Shown: positions 11,421-23,907, counted from the first letter of the stretch. The stretch is 61,829 bases of DNA from Entamoeba invadens IP1 (GCF_000330505.1 NW_004191842.1:58567-120395), one strand, 5' to 3'. The notes: a model not told the origin generated them from the letters alone. Translations and numbers: made by a program.

Positions 11421-12788
11421 AATGAATGGTGATAAAGTTGTTAAAAAGGTTGTAGTTTTGGTTGGCGACACAAATACTGGTAAAACAGTGACACTCTCGA
11501 AAATTCAAGGTGATATTAACCCAAACACGATTCATACCATTGGTATAGCATTTGCAGTTTGTTTAACATTTTCGTAAATAAGTTAATTAAGCGTTAGACA
11601 AAATACTTCTATTTAGACAGAATGTTTATAAAATCGCAATTTTGGGATACAGGTTTGTCTTCTAAAATTTACATTAAATTTATATACTTTATATAAATGT
11701 TAATTTATAATATATCATACAATATTATATTACAAAACATTGATTATTGGTTTTAATTCAATTTTAACTTATTGTATCAGTAAATATAATATAATTATAA
11801 TTATATTATAGTATCAAAAATTATTTGATAATATTACATATTAATTTGTTGTTTTTATAAATAATGATTTTAAAAATTAAGACAATTTATAATAATAATA
11901 TTATAATTGTAATTATGTATCAATTGTATAATTCATCATTTTTTGCAAATCATTTAATATTAAATAAAAAATGTTGTTTATTTCTAATTAATGAATTTTA
12001 ACAACAATAAATATTTAACAAAATAGATGGATCTGAAAATAATCGACATTTTTTGCCAGCTTTATGTCGGTTTGTTAAACTGTAATAAATAATAAACAAA
12101 AATCAATGATTTTGTAGTAATAATGATTATACTGTTTTTATTGTAAATTATATTTTAATATATTTTTCTAAACGTTGATTTTCACTGAATTTTTTATAAC
12201 AGTTTTATTTAAATAAATGTTAAATTTAATTGCATTTTTAATATTTCGATTATAATATGACTTATACATATATTATATTTATAATTTAAAATATTAGTAA
12301 TTTCAATGATTTTTTTCCATTCAATAACATCATTAAAAAAATGTTATAATATAATTACTGAAATTTATATTATTTTTGATTTTTTAAGACATATACTTAT
12401 TTATAAAGCAATAACAAAAAGAAACGCAAACGCAAACGCTATTATTTTCTTTTATTCTGTAAATAAAAAGGAGACATTTGAACTTCTTGAGCATCTTGTA
12501 AATGAAATCAAATTGAATATTCATGATAAAGATAACGTTAATATCGTGAAATTCATTATTTGTGGTACACGAAACGATCTTATAAGTCAAAGAGTTGTTT
12601 CGAAAATCAAAGCAGTAAATTTTGCAAAACAAAATGGATGTGTCTATGTTGAAATAGGAGAACAAGTCAATCCATTAACAAATGTGTTAATCGAAGAAGT
12701 GTTTAATTTATATAACCAAAATTCAAACGATGAACCAAAAATTCTTACAGCAGCTGAAAGAGATAAGGAAATGTGTCCCATTTTTTAA
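11421..12788 (+). pseudogene. Ras/Rab-like small GTPase, four exons, degenerate
   Basis: Exon 1 (11421-11556) carries the P-loop GDTNTGKT. Intron 1 starts GTTTGT at 11557 and ends at 11616 or 11620. Exon 2 (to 11652) carries the beta strand and WDT of G3, but an extra T in a TTTT run at about 11639-11643 throws VYKIAI and WDT out of frame. Intron 2 is 11653-12026. Exon 3 is 12027-12069 (DGSENNRHFLPALCR). Intron 3 is 12070-12388. Exon 4 (12389-12788) holds the C-terminal half and ends CPIF, a CaaX-like lipidation signal. All donors are GTTTGT. The guanine-specificity motif NKxD is TRND and the SAK motif is not conserved, so nucleotide binding is doubtful even if the frameshift is an error. Introns 2 and 3 (374 and 319 bp) are long for Entamoeba. 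Confidence 0.7.
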
Positions 12789-13559
12789 TCTTTATTTTTT
12801 ACTGTTTATTTTATAGAATATCGAAAGGTGTTCAAAAATACAAATAATTTTGATTGTACAATTGACCAAATAAAATCAAAGACCAAATATAAGTAGGAAG
12901 TAAAATAAATAGTTTTAAAACCTTAATAAAGAACTGTTTAAAAATGGATTTAAGTGTTTTATTTGGTGTATTTTTTACGCTTTTTTCCAACCCGTTATTT
13001 ACAAATTAACCATTGGGAAATACATTCTTCTGATAATTACTTTGTCAGCTGTAGTAAATATATATATATTAATCGTTATTTGTTAATTAAATTGTTATTT
13101 TGTTTTACAAATTTTTAGAAACTATATTCATATAATAATGGCACCATTTGAGTTTGTAAAATAAAGAAATTTTATTACTGTTGTATTTAACAACAAGTTA
13201 ATGTTCAAATTTATTGGTTTTCCATTATATGTTTAAATATAAGTTTTTAAGTAAAAAAAATCAAACCATTTTAATTGTAGAAAGGAGGAACTGGTAAAAA
13301 TAATAAAAATTATAAGATTTGAATTTACATCCATTTTTTAATTATGAAAAAACAGATACTGATTAAATTTGATTAACATAAAATTCAAATATTTAATGTT
13401 AATAATATTTTATCAACAATTAATATAATAATTTTTGACAAAAAATCAATTATAACCAAACTAACTTTTGGTTTTTTGTCGAAACAAATTTCGTTGTGGT
13501 TTAAAACAAAACCCACACCAACTTTAGACAAGTTGATTCGAAAAACTCAAGAAAATACA
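12789..13559. other. Intergenic, AT-rich
   Basis: AT-rich spacer between the GTPase relic and the pogo-like relic. The last 60 bases may already belong to the transposase 5' end. Nothing else was identified. Confidence 0.4.
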
Positions 13560-14176
13560 ACAAAAGACCGGGGATAGAATCTGTTTGACAGTTATTAAAA
13601 AGAGGTATTCCAAGTACTTTGATTGGAAAAAGGAATACCAGGTTCATCTAAATTATCAAGAAAAGTTAAACATCAAGGCACGGAAGATTACTTAAACCAA
13701 ATGATCAATACTACTAAACAATATAATAACCCTGTTACATATGAAGTAATCAAATCTTTTGCCAATGGTTACGGTATTAAAAAAGGATACATAGACTTAA
13801 ATTTTTCTAATGGTTGGATCACAGGATTTTGTTCGAGACACAATTTAAAATCCAAAAAGTTAGTGGAGAAAGTAATTCAGTAAATCCACAAAATTTTGAA
13901 ACATAAATAGAATATCTGGTAGAAATCATTGCACAATACCAATCAGATAACGTTTACAACGCAGATGAAACTGGTAAAATTCATGAACCAAGGTGGATTA
14001 ACAAACCAGAGTATCAAACCATAAAAAAGTATTACAGCGCACAAGAAAACGCTTGGATGGACACTGAACATTTCCATGATTGGTTAATTGAATGGGAAGA
14101 TAGACTTGCTTTGAGTGGCCGATGTATTCTACTTTTTGTAGACAAAGCTCCTAGTCATAAATTAACTTTGAGTTAA
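13560..14176 (+). pseudogene. pogo/Tigger-like transposase relic
   Basis: Decayed DDE_1-type transposase. Around 13597-13640 RGIPSTLIGKRN, in a shifted frame, resembles a psq-type DNA-binding helix. 13623-13883 gives a CENP-B-like second DNA-binding helix region ending WITGFCSRHNLKSKK. Further on come VYNADETGK (first catalytic Asp context), ENAWMDTEHFHDWL, and ILLFVDKAPSHKL (second Asp context, canonical DNAPSH). About 60-80 residues that normally separate the first two blocks are missing, so there is an internal deletion as well as frameshifts. No terminal repeats were found. It is inactive. Confidence 0.75.
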
Positions 14177-14804
14177 TTCATCAATATAATAATTCAGTAA
14201 ATTTATAATTTACTGAATTATTATAATTATAATTTAATAATTTAAAACTCAAATATTATTTTATTTATTTTGTTAAAATTTGTTTTTGGATTTAAAAACT
14301 GTAATATTAAAACATAATTATGTATTTGTAAAGATAATAATTTTTTATCTCATTTAATAAATCACATTATTCTTTTTTGATATAACTTTAAAAATAATTT
14401 AATATTAATTGTATTATGATGGTTAAATTAATAAAAATACAATTTATCAAAGTTGTTTTATTATCAACAATTTAAATAAACAAAAACAATACAAAGTCTT
14501 TGTCACAGTTTTTTATTAATTATAATTATTAAAATTTTCATAAACAACTTTACAACGTTAATTATAATTTATTTAAGCTTTACAAGTTTTTTCTTATAAA
14601 AACATTGGTTAATTTTCTCAAATATACTTGATATGTATTTTATTCAATAACATACTATTACAATGCACTTTTAAATTAAATTTCAATTTAACAATAGATC
14701 ATCAAAATAAAAAACACGTAATTGTATAATAAAAAACAAAATATCATTAATTTAAAAAAATATTGATGAATATTCAATAAAAAAGATGAATGAGTATGTG
14801 TTTT
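14177..14804. other. Intergenic, AT-rich
   Basis: AT-rich region between the pogo-like relic and the 3' end of the BspA-like gene. It contains a short AATTCAGTAAATT / AATTTACTGAATT palindrome near 14190-14220. No gene was seen. Confidence 0.4.
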
Positions 14805-16538
14805 TCACTTGATCTGTTTTGTTTTTAATCCCAGTTCCGATAAACTAAGATCTAACATATTCATTGGCATTTTAAATCCCCATAAACTCGAGCACATGTC
14901 AAAGCACATTTTATTCAAAAATTTTAAATTTTCTCCAAATTCGATATAGTTCAAATTAACGCATTTTGAAAAGCAATACTCACCAATACTAATTATATTT
15001 TCCAAATGTTTAATTGTTTCCAATTTTTGACAACAAGAAAAACAGTAATCCGGAATACATTTCACATTGTCGTTGAATGTAATTTTACTCAAATTTGTGC
15101 ACCCCTCAAAACAATTGTTTCCAATTTGTTCGACATTTTCTGGAATATCAAAATTGGTAATAGAAAGACATCCACCAAAACATTTATTATAAAATTCAGT
15201 GACTGTATATGGTATGCTAATATCAGAAAGAGAAGAACAATTATTAAAACAACTTTTTGGTAAAAATTTAATACCTTCTGGAATATAAATTTCACTGAGT
15301 GAACAACACCCTTCAAAGCAACTTTCCCCAATTAAAGAAACATTGAATGGTATTTCTATATTTGACAATGAAAAACAATACTCAAACATAAATGGAGGTA
15401 AACTGGTTAACGACGTTGAAAGGGTTATCGTCTTTAAAGAAGTGCAACTTTTAAACGCCGAACTTTGAATAAAAGTGACTGTGTCTGGGATATCAATCGA
15501 AGGTAATAACGAACAACATTCGAAACTACTTTCTCCAATAAATTGAAGGCTATCATTTAATTGAATTATACTCAACGTAGAACAATCATAAAAACACTTC
15601 ATTCCAATTCGTTTGACTTTTTGTGGAATTTTTATTTTATGTAAATTTACACAACTTCGAAAAAGTGAATCGCTCAATACATCTAAACGAGTTGATAAAG
15701 TCACTGCACTCAAACTTTCACAATTTTCAAAAGCCGAAATACCAAGGTTGCTCAGTGTATTTGGCAATGACACACTTTTCAAGGAATCGCAGTTCGAAAA
15801 TCCATTAACTCCAATTGATTTCAAATGCTTTGGGAATGTGATTGAAGACAATTTGCGACAATACTCAAACACGTAATTGCATATAGACGTGAGGCGACTT
15901 GGAAATTCGATTTCTTTGAAAGTACACGAATCAAAAGCAGCATCGTCAATTGTTCTGAGTGACTTTGGTAATACTATCGTCTGTAATAAATTGCAACGCG
16001 AAAATGAGTGAACCCCAATACAAGTCACACTGATTGGAATATGAATTGAAGTCATAGTCGTGTCATTTGAAAAACAGTTTAACCCAATATTGGTGATAAG
16101 TTCAGTCATTGGTAGTTTGAGTTGGTTGTCTGTCTGTGTGTATACCACATTTTTAAAAACAATTTTATTCATTTTCTTTTGTTGCGAATTTGTGGAAGTC
16201 GAAAACTTATTGTCGGAATACATTTTGAGTGTGTCTGTGACTGTCTTGTAATCAATTTCTTCGCAAACAACAATTTGGAAATAATTTTTAAAAAACACAG
16301 AATTCATTTTTGAAAAATTCAGATAATTGTTATTATTTGGTATAAAAAGCCAGAGAATTAAAGTCTCTAAATGGTCGAAATATTTTATTGTTTTCAATGT
16401 CAAAGGTACCGGATTGTAATGAAACTTACTGAGTGTTTCTGAATATTTCTTGCAAACCATTGAAAGCGAAATAAGGTCGTTAATTGTTGTAAAATATTTT
16501 GCAACAACCATGATGTGAAATCCGTCTAATTGCTTCAT
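14805..16538 (-). CDS. BspA-like leucine-rich-repeat protein
   Basis: Intact frame; I start it at the Met at 16538 because MKQLDGFHIMVVAKYF aligns with the start of the related gene at 9863. An upstream in-frame Met at 16586 would add 16 residues. After an F-box-like leader of about 70 residues (VCKKYSETLSKFHYNPVPL) and a linker of about 75, the rest is about 18 tandem LRR_5 (BspA/TpLRR) units of 23 residues, pattern IGxxCFxxCxxLxxIxIPxxVxxI. Such repeats form a binding solenoid. Entamoeba has a large family of these; at least one member has been reported at the cell surface, but there is no signal peptide or membrane helix here. The leader suggests an adaptor role instead. Confidence 0.9.
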   Translation of the reverse strand: MKQLDGFHIMVVAKYFTTINDLISLSMVCKKYSETLSKFHYNPVPLTLKTIKYFDHLETLILWLFIPNNNNYLNFSKMNSVFFKNYFQIVVCEEIDYKTVTDTLKMYSDNKFSTSTNSQQKKMNKIVFKNVVYTQTDNQLKLPMTELITNIGLNCFSNDTTMTSIHIPISVTCIGVHSFSRCNLLQTIVLPKSLRTIDDAAFDSCTFKEIEFPSRLTSICNYVFEYCRKLSSITFPKHLKSIGVNGFSNCDSLKSVSLPNTLSNLGISAFENCESLSAVTLSTRLDVLSDSLFRSCVNLHKIKIPQKVKRIGMKCFYDCSTLSIIQLNDSLQFIGESSFECCSLLPSIDIPDTVTFIQSSAFKSCTSLKTITLSTSLTSLPPFMFEYCFSLSNIEIPFNVSLIGESCFEGCCSLSEIYIPEGIKFLPKSCFNNCSSLSDISIPYTVTEFYNKCFGGCLSITNFDIPENVEQIGNNCFEGCTNLSKITFNDNVKCIPDYCFSCCQKLETIKHLENIISIGEYCFSKCVNLNYIEFGENLKFLNKMCFDMCSSLWGFKMPMNMLDLSLSELGLKTKQIK

Positions 16539-16969
16539 GTCGTTTAATGTTATTGAATAAATCTCAAATTTTTTTATTTTAGGCAATCAAAAAAATCAAA
16601 AATCTGTTTTTGACTATATTTTTTAAATAATATAATCTACAAAATTGTTTTAAATCTGACAATTAAATTATTTTTTTGGCAAAGATCTCAACAAATAGAC
16701 CAACTTATCAGTACACACGATCACATATACATTATATTACATACTTAAATTTGTTGAGTAACAATGTAGTTTATTATTTACATTATAACATTAACATATA
16801 TGTTGTTGTTTGTTTTAATATTGTTATAATTTCAAAACATTAGTTTTAGTTTATTAATTATTTAAAAAATTATTTTAGAAGAACAAATGACTACTAAACT
16901 TTATCAACTTATAAAAACATTATTATACAAAAAAATAAAATATAAACCAAAAATTAAATAATGAATATA
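16539..16969. other. Intergenic between two minus-strand leader genes
   Basis: AT-rich 5' flank of the BspA-like gene and 3' flank of the next minus-strand gene. No further feature was recognised. Confidence 0.4.
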
Positions 16970-19437
16970 TTAAATTATTGAAGTACCAAACAGCAATTCC
17001 CCATCATTGTCACAAGTCACACAAATTAATATACTTTTAATTGTACCTTTTAATACAATTTCTTGAGTTGTGTTATTTTTTATGTTAAACACTTTTCCGT
17101 TTTTTGTAATAACAACAATACTACAATTATGAACAACACATGAAGAAATAATGTTCTTAATATCAACAAAAGTTTTTTCGTTAGTTGTAATACAAATAAT
17201 TTGAACACCAATTTGACTGATTAAACACAACAATTGATTGTCTTCATCGTAGAGTGCATCATTTACAATGCCACATTTGACATCACAAATATCTTTTAAT
17301 TTGTCAATTTTGTCGTTTAATGCTCCTGTCACTTTGTACATCATTTCAGTTACTTTTCCATTGTCACAAACAACATAAAACTTTTTATTTTCCATACGCT
17401 CTGCTTTTTCAAAAAGAACTTTGACGATTTTTGTTCCAAAATTAATTGGACAGATGAGACGCCTAAAACGATGGTCTACTTGGAAAATGCAAATTTCCAC
17501 ATTCATTTGCAACAAGTATTAAATTATTGTCACTTGGAAACATTTCTATAATTATTGCATTTTTAAAACGCCCAGAAATGTCCATATTTACCATGGTTTC
17601 AAATATCGAAGTCGTTCTATATAGTGTTAATTTGTTGTTCAAAACGATTACAGTGTAATTTCCAGTCGTTGTATATTTAAGTTTCTCTCTTGTATTGTCT
17701 TTTTGTACGTTAAAAAAGCTGTGACAACATCGAAAAGTGTATTTAAAGTCATTGATATTATAAATTGATATTTGAAATTCGTCACTCACATACATTGTTT
17801 TTGTTTGAGTGGTTTGTGTTAAAACCATTTTATTCACATCACAAAAAGTTCGACAGTTTTTAATCACTTCAATTTCATTGTATTCATCTTTTTTCATTGT
17901 TTTTGAATTAAAATTAACCGTTTGATACACTTCGCCTCGACATTGATCGATACGCTTTTCTTTTGAGTAATAATCGACCGCATTTATGTCACTAACCGAT
18001 GGTAAAATTTTTATATATTCATACCATTTGTTGTTTAATACTAACTTTTTACATAACACATTTTGTTTTACATCAATCTTTGCGTTTTCAATTTGCAATT
18101 TCCCAATTACGTTTGCGTTGATCGTCACATCTACAGTGTTGACTAAAGTCATGTCTGTATTTTCCGAATTATCAGGTAAGTTTATTATAAGATTCTCAAT
18201 ATTTTTAAACAATATATGTTGGCGTTTTTCTGAGTTAAAAATGAACATTGAATTTGATATCATGTCCGCTTCAAATTTTTCAAAACATTTTGAAAATGTC
18301 ATTTTAGTTTTGGTGACGTTACACAATGTCACACATTTTACATTTTCATTTGTTAAAAAATCATATTTAAAACATGATAGAGATGTGATTTTGATCGATT
18401 TACATTTTGCAAAATCAAAATGAAAAGGTGTAATTTTAATATCATGTACTTCTTTTTGTTGTTTTTTAAGTTGTTTTGGCAATTTATCACCTCTTNNNNN
18501 NNNNNNNNNNNNNNNNNNNNNNNNNNNNNNNNNNNNNNNNNNNNNNNNNNNNNNNNNNNNNNNNNNNNNNNNNNNNNNNNNNNNNNNNNNNNNNNCACAC
18601 ACAGTTTGGAAGTGTTTTATTTAAAAATATATTGAGTCTTTCAATTTCTTCATTACTTGGTATTTTTGTAAAGATAAATGAGTAATTTCTTTTTGTTGAT
18701 TTTTTAATACTATTCTTGATATTTCCATAATGATTTATAACGGCGTTATACATTTTAACACTGGGAAAATCGTTATTTATTCTTTCATTATATTTTGCTA
18801 TTTTATAACATTTGTCGGTGTAAAAAGTGACGTCAAATTTCTTCTTTGCTTGATTGATCATCAATTGGATTACTGTTGACACCTTATCAAAATCGATGAG
18901 TTGATTTTTATTACCCTTGATTTCACGATTTAAGTCATCAATTGTAGAGTCGTCAAAGAGAATTATCCGTTTTGGAAAATGACAAAAGGGTATGTTAAGA
19001 GTCACAAAATACTCAAAAAATTTCACAAACATTTGATCATCAATTTCTATTGTTTTTAAATGTTCGAATAATTCGAATGTTAAAAGGTGGGACACATCAT
19101 CCAACTTGGGTACTAAACAACTTTCAACTTTTTCTAAATATTTAAGTGGAAAGTTGGAGGTTAAATTTACGTTTCTAAAATAACGATTTTTATTAAGTAT
19201 TGATTCATAAACATTCCAATTTGTAATATTCAACGAATTAAAGTTAATTGTAGATGGCGTGAAATGTTTTATAAACCAGTTTATGTCATCTAAAGAAGTA
19301 AAAAATGGGTTTATATGAACAGAATTTGATACAGAATGTAATGTTTTGTTGATTAACATGAAATTGACAACGTCTTCTTTTGTTGAAAGGTGGAGAAATA
19401 CATTCATTAAATAAAATGGTTCGAGTTGTTTGGACAT
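16970..19437 (-). CDS. F-box-like leader protein with propeller-like half; gap and frameshift
   Basis: One gene in three pieces. The N-terminal part (19437 to the gap) begins MSKQLEPFYLMNVFLHLSTK and continues VNFMLINKTLHSVSNSVHINPFF, a divergent version of the leader in the genes at 9863 and 16538. After the 100-N gap the frame continues from 18495 to 17463, then a one-base shift near 17485-17495 (NECGNLH / IFQVDHRFRR) moves it to the frame that ends at 16970. The C-terminal half has short beta-rich units (YTVIVLNNKLTLYRT, LILVANECGNL, FYVVCDNGKV, CSIVVITKNGKVFNI) suggestive of a WD40-like propeller; this is inference. The frameshift could be a sequence error. No catalytic motif was found. 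Confidence 0.65.
18496..18595. other. Assembly gap (100 N)
   Basis: Run of exactly 100 N inside the leader/propeller gene. The true missing length is unknown. Confidence 0.99.
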
Positions 19438-19769
19438 TTTCGTGATTATAGATCATTTAATTTTTATTTAAATTTTTTTTCTATTTTAACTTTTGTTGAA
19501 ATTCTTGTGTTTTTATTCATATTTAATTATTTTTAGAAACATAATAAATAAAAAATTTTGGTGTGTTTTTGAACCACGTCAAAAAATGAAAGTTTGGGTG
19601 ACAAAATATAGTTATATTAGGAAGAATTAGTCACCTTATAGTTTTTTTATAGTTTCATTTTAAGTTTGTTTTTTATTTAAAGAACAAAAAAATAATTAAA
19701 AAACAAAAATTGTAAAAACAAAATATCATAAAAATGGCAAAAAAATCTTTAAATTTTTAAGAAATTAGA
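19438..19769. other. Intergenic, AT-rich
   Basis: 5' flank of the minus-strand leader gene. It contains nearby AT-rich and TCACC/GGTGAC words (about 19598-19636) but no recognisable element. Confidence 0.4.
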
Positions 19770-21475
19770 ATGAATGCTTTGGTTCCACGAAAAAACTTCA
19801 ATGGAAAGGATAATTATTAATAAGCTACTCAAAACAATAAAAAATAAGAATCATTAAAACAATCGTTATTAGAATCTTTGAAAATGACAGATCAAATCAA
19901 ATTTATTTCAAATAATACTGATTTTTCTCTAATAATTATGAGTAGACTATTCAGCATCACTCCTCAAAAACTTTCTGATCATTTAAAGAACCCCGACACC
20001 GTTAATACATATTGGCATTTTCGTAAAATATCAAGAAGAATGGATGTATTTATTGAAAAACTTATACCATTAGGTTCAAAAAATGCATAAACAAATTTGC
20101 TTATAATAAACGTCTGTATATAAATTGATCTTTGCTTCAAAATATCACACAATAATTTAAGAAAACACATGTAACATTTCAACGATTGAGTGAAAATCAA
20201 AGCAGTGCCGGATAAATTGAAAGAAATCAACTTAGTTTCATCCACATTTACAACAATTAAAAAGCATTGAATTTGTTCAATAGAACACCAGCAGCACTTT
20301 TTTCAATGTAGATGAAGTTCAGTTTTCTGATTGATTGGATAAACACAATATGTTTGTTTATGTTAAGAAAGAGAAGCATGAAAAACTCAAGAATTCGGAA
20401 GAAATTAAACTTAGAGTGTCTTATTCAAGCAAACGTAGCACATATATAGCTCGTGTTTCTTTTGATGGTGCTTTTGTAACTCCATCAATTGTACTTCCAA
20501 ACAAGAAATAATATTCTGATATTAAAGCGGACTTTCCTGGTTGGTCATTTTATTATACCAAAACTGGGTTCGTCAGTGGAACAATTATTCAATTGTGGTC
20601 AGTAAACCATCTCATACCACACATTGAAAGGACAAGGAAATTGTTGAATTTTGAAAAAGAAACAGCTGTTGTTGCAATGGACAATTTCACGGGTTATATT
20701 AGCAGTGAAATGACCCAGTTTGCAAGTCAACACAATGTCGTTTTTCATACCTTAATACCTCGTTCGAGTCATCTTGTCTAGCCCTTAGATTTGTGTTTTT
20801 GAAGGTTTCCAAGCAAGCCATAAATACAAGAGGTTCAACAACAATTGAAAAAGGTCACTACATTCAATATTAAGAAGTACAATTGAACAGAAATATGAGT
20901 TCCAGATAGATTTGAGTGATTGGATCCAAGAGTTGAGTGAGAAAGACGTAAGACCCCGAAATTCGTTGAGAACGTCTATTACATTAATAGAACCAACTGG
21001 TATACCAATAACTTAACACGCAAAGAAAGTCTTAAAAGTTATGGAATCAAAGGATACCAATAAGGTAATAATAGCTTCATTCAAAAGGCCCGGTGTTGTT
21101 GGTGTTAATTTGAGTTGAGTGAAGTGAATGTTTGTTTCGTTAAAGGAAACAAATCGTTTACTCCAGGAAACTGGTAATGTTTTCACTTTGGAGATGATAG
21201 AGTACTTCGTAGTACCAGAAGTTGACCGTTTCTTGGTAACAATTTAAATAAAAACTTAGCCTTGTGTTGTCCCAAGACAAGTGACCGAAGCTGAACCATA
21301 TTTTATGCCAACACAACGATCACAGCAGATAATGGTGGCTGATATTATCATCAATATAAATACTGATAATGAAAATGTACTTTCGACTCAAAGAGAACAA
21401 ACCCGCGTTCATTTAAATTTGATTTCAAGTTCTGAATTCTTGCTTAGAATTAATACCTACATTTATGGTATTTAA
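19770..21475 (+). pseudogene. DDE_1 (pogo/Tigger-type) transposase relic
   Basis: Scattered reading frames of one transposase. 19878-20090 gives an N-terminal DNA-binding region. At about 20300-20510 the frame reads FFNVDEVQFSD-stop-LDKH, then KHEKLKNSEEIKLRVSYSS and FVTPSIVLPNKK. 20593-20781 reads AVVAMDNFTGYISSEM (second catalytic Asp) and LIPRSSHLV, followed by TAG where the family has Gln (SSHLxQPLDL) and then PLDLCVFEGFQ. A C-terminal tail runs to about 21060, with a last open stretch at 21281-21475 that may or may not belong. Several stops and shifts make it inactive. No terminal inverted repeats were found. Confidence 0.72.
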
Positions 21476-22319
21476 CTATTCAAAATATTATCAGGTTTCA
21501 TTGATTTTTATTTTTATTGTTTAAATGAATGGTAAAACAGTGGTTTAAATATTATAACATAAATACTATCAGGTAGCTGATTCACGTCAGGTGGCTTGTT
21601 CTCTGTATTCTAATAATTTATAAAAAATAATTTAATTATTAAAATTTTTTAATTTGTTTTTTAAACAATTAATACAAAAAAATTAAAAATTACTTGAAAT
21701 CAATCTGTCACCCAATAAATTGTTTTCATTTATTAATTGATTTATCTGTATATTCAATAATAATTATTATTTTATAACATTAATGTACAGATGAAAATAT
21801 TAATACCCACCTTTGCTAAATAGAAGGAATATATTTTTGCAATAATAAATTTTGTAGATGTTGTAGAATATAAAGACTATCTATTTTAAGGAAATGTTTT
21901 TTTTTTGAAAAAAATGAATAATTTTGTTAATTAAGATAATTAGTAAAATATATTTATAATAAAAAATAACATTCAAATCAATTTTGATTAAACAAGATTA
22001 ACATAGGCAAAATAAAAATAAATAATACAATTAAATATTATATTAATAAACATAAACAAAGTAAGATCATCTTACACATTAAAACAAAAGAAAAAAATTT
22101 GAACCCAATAACTTATATTAAATATCTTTACTTCATTATCAAAGTAAAAGTGTGTTAACAACTTTTGTTATATTTCTAAACTCAAAAAATGCACCAAAAA
22201 TTGCAGGTGTTATACTAACCGTATTACAAAATCGTTGCAACAATACCATGTAATGAATGAATGAATAAGTTCAAAAAGTTGTAATACCATAAAGCAAAAA
22301 AAAGTTGGTATTGACTTCA
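21476..22319. other. Intergenic, AT-rich
   Basis: AT-rich spacer between two transposase relics. A TTAATACCCACCTTTGCTAAA word near 21805 has a partial match near 23221 on the same strand, but no element boundary could be set. Confidence 0.4.
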
Positions 22320-22700
22320 TATCACTTTGGATGAATAAATTCTCTGTTCATGTAAAAATTGAATTATTTCCAACTGATGATATTGAAATCAACCTGTTTC
22401 CAGCCAACTGTACGTCATTTTGCAGCCCTTTGAAGTCTCTGTGTTTAGAGTGTTAAAAGAATGTTTTAGGGAAAAGTGGTCGCATTGGATGAGTAATTAA
22501 AAATTGCAAAATTCACTTCAAAAGGGAAACAAGAAAATGGTTGAAAGAAAGGTGTTTTGTTAGTGGATTGTTGAAGCAGTCGATATGGTTTCTGAATACA
22601 CAATCTAAAAATGTTTTCTTTTGTGTGGACTTGAATCAAAACCACTTGAAGATCATTTATATGTTTTATATGACCTGGTTATTGATGTTATTAATTAGTA
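22320..22700 (+). pseudogene. Second DDE_1 transposase relic (C-terminal part)
   Basis: Around 22368-22500 the DNA reads IEINLFPANCTSF and, after a one-base shift, LQPFEVSVFRVLKECF and then REKWSHWM. This is the C-terminal end of a DDE_1 domain, in which PxxCTSxLQPLDVxxF is a hallmark. Further on, in broken frames, come ERKVFC, WIVEAVDMVSEYT and LLCGLESKPLEDHLY, the usual tail of such proteins. The sequence differs from the relic at 19770-21475, so it is a separate family or an older copy. It is non-functional. Confidence 0.65.
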
Positions 22701-23905
22701 TTTATTAATAGTTTATTTTAATTTTGTTTTTAATTCAAAATATATAAATTTTTTTGATAAATTTAAATAACAAATAAGTTATTGTAACAGATTAGGAAAC
22801 ATTAACAATCCAAAATTTTATTTTAAAACTAAAGTTAATTTAAAATGAATATTTTGTCTTAAGGACAAAAACAAATAATAAAATAAAAAACTATTTTTTA
22901 AATTAGTTGTTTAATAATTATATTATATGTAAAAATCAGGAACATTCTATTCAACAAACAACTGTATTAATATGTTTTTAATATTCAATTACAGATAGAG
23001 CAAAAACCAGGGACCAGACTAAATTAAGCTGTTTTATTTTTGGTATAAAGTTTTCTTGTAAGAGAAAAATCCCCAAATAATCGGAGTTTTGGAGGATATA
23101 GTGTTTTATTTTCAAAAACCAGGGACCAAGTCTTAATAGACACACTGTTTTTTTAAATAAATTAAAAAAAACTATAAAATATGAAACTCTTAATTAATCA
23201 TTCAGAGTAGTCTTATTTGTTAATACCCAGCCTAGCCAAAGTAATGTTTGTTTTTTAATATTGATTTATTACTTATCGTTGAACTCGTTTAATAATCATC
23301 AATCATTTACTGAATGCCTTATGTTTTAATAATTTATTTATTTTTTACTTTATTTTCATTTATTGTGTGAGTCACTTTAAAAATGCTGAACGAAAAGTGA
23401 CTTATTGAATCAACTAAATAAATAGAGAAGACTACAACATATTCTTTGAAAAAAAATAAACGATTTAATTAATTGGTTGTGTTGAAGTTAAACGAGGTTG
23501 AACAAAAGAATAATATTTTATAATAAAACAATAATTAATAATAATAAACTTACTATTATAATTCACATAAAGCTGTTGTTCGTTCATACTTTTATACAAC
23601 ACATTCATATTTTCATCCCGAAAAATAACCGTTTTAAGACCAAATAATAAGAAAGATACACATTTATTTATATATTCGCCCATTTTATTGTATAAAATCC
23701 GCTTAATAATCAATAGCTAAAATTAGTCTGGTAACTGGTTTTTCCTGTGGTCCCTGTTAATTCCGCTATTTGTATATTTAAAGTAGATGGTTTAATATTA
23801 ATAAAAATATTTAAACCGAGTTTTAGTTTTTCAAAAAAATATATATTGAAACAAAATAATAATATGCTGAACCAATTCACCGAAAAAAACACACAAAAAC
23901 CTGTG
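22701..23905. other. Intergenic with a short direct repeat
   Basis: AT-rich. The word AAAACCAGGGACCA occurs at about 23006 and again at about 23115 in the same orientation, in otherwise weakly similar surroundings. A related inverse word (GGTCCCTG) occurs near 23750. No gene was recognised. Confidence 0.45.
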
Positions 23906-23907
23906 TA

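Noticed and set aside
23000..23800. CCAGGGACCA words as a transposon pair
   Set aside because: Two copies are direct, the third is only a partial inverse, and no boundaries or target duplication could be defined.
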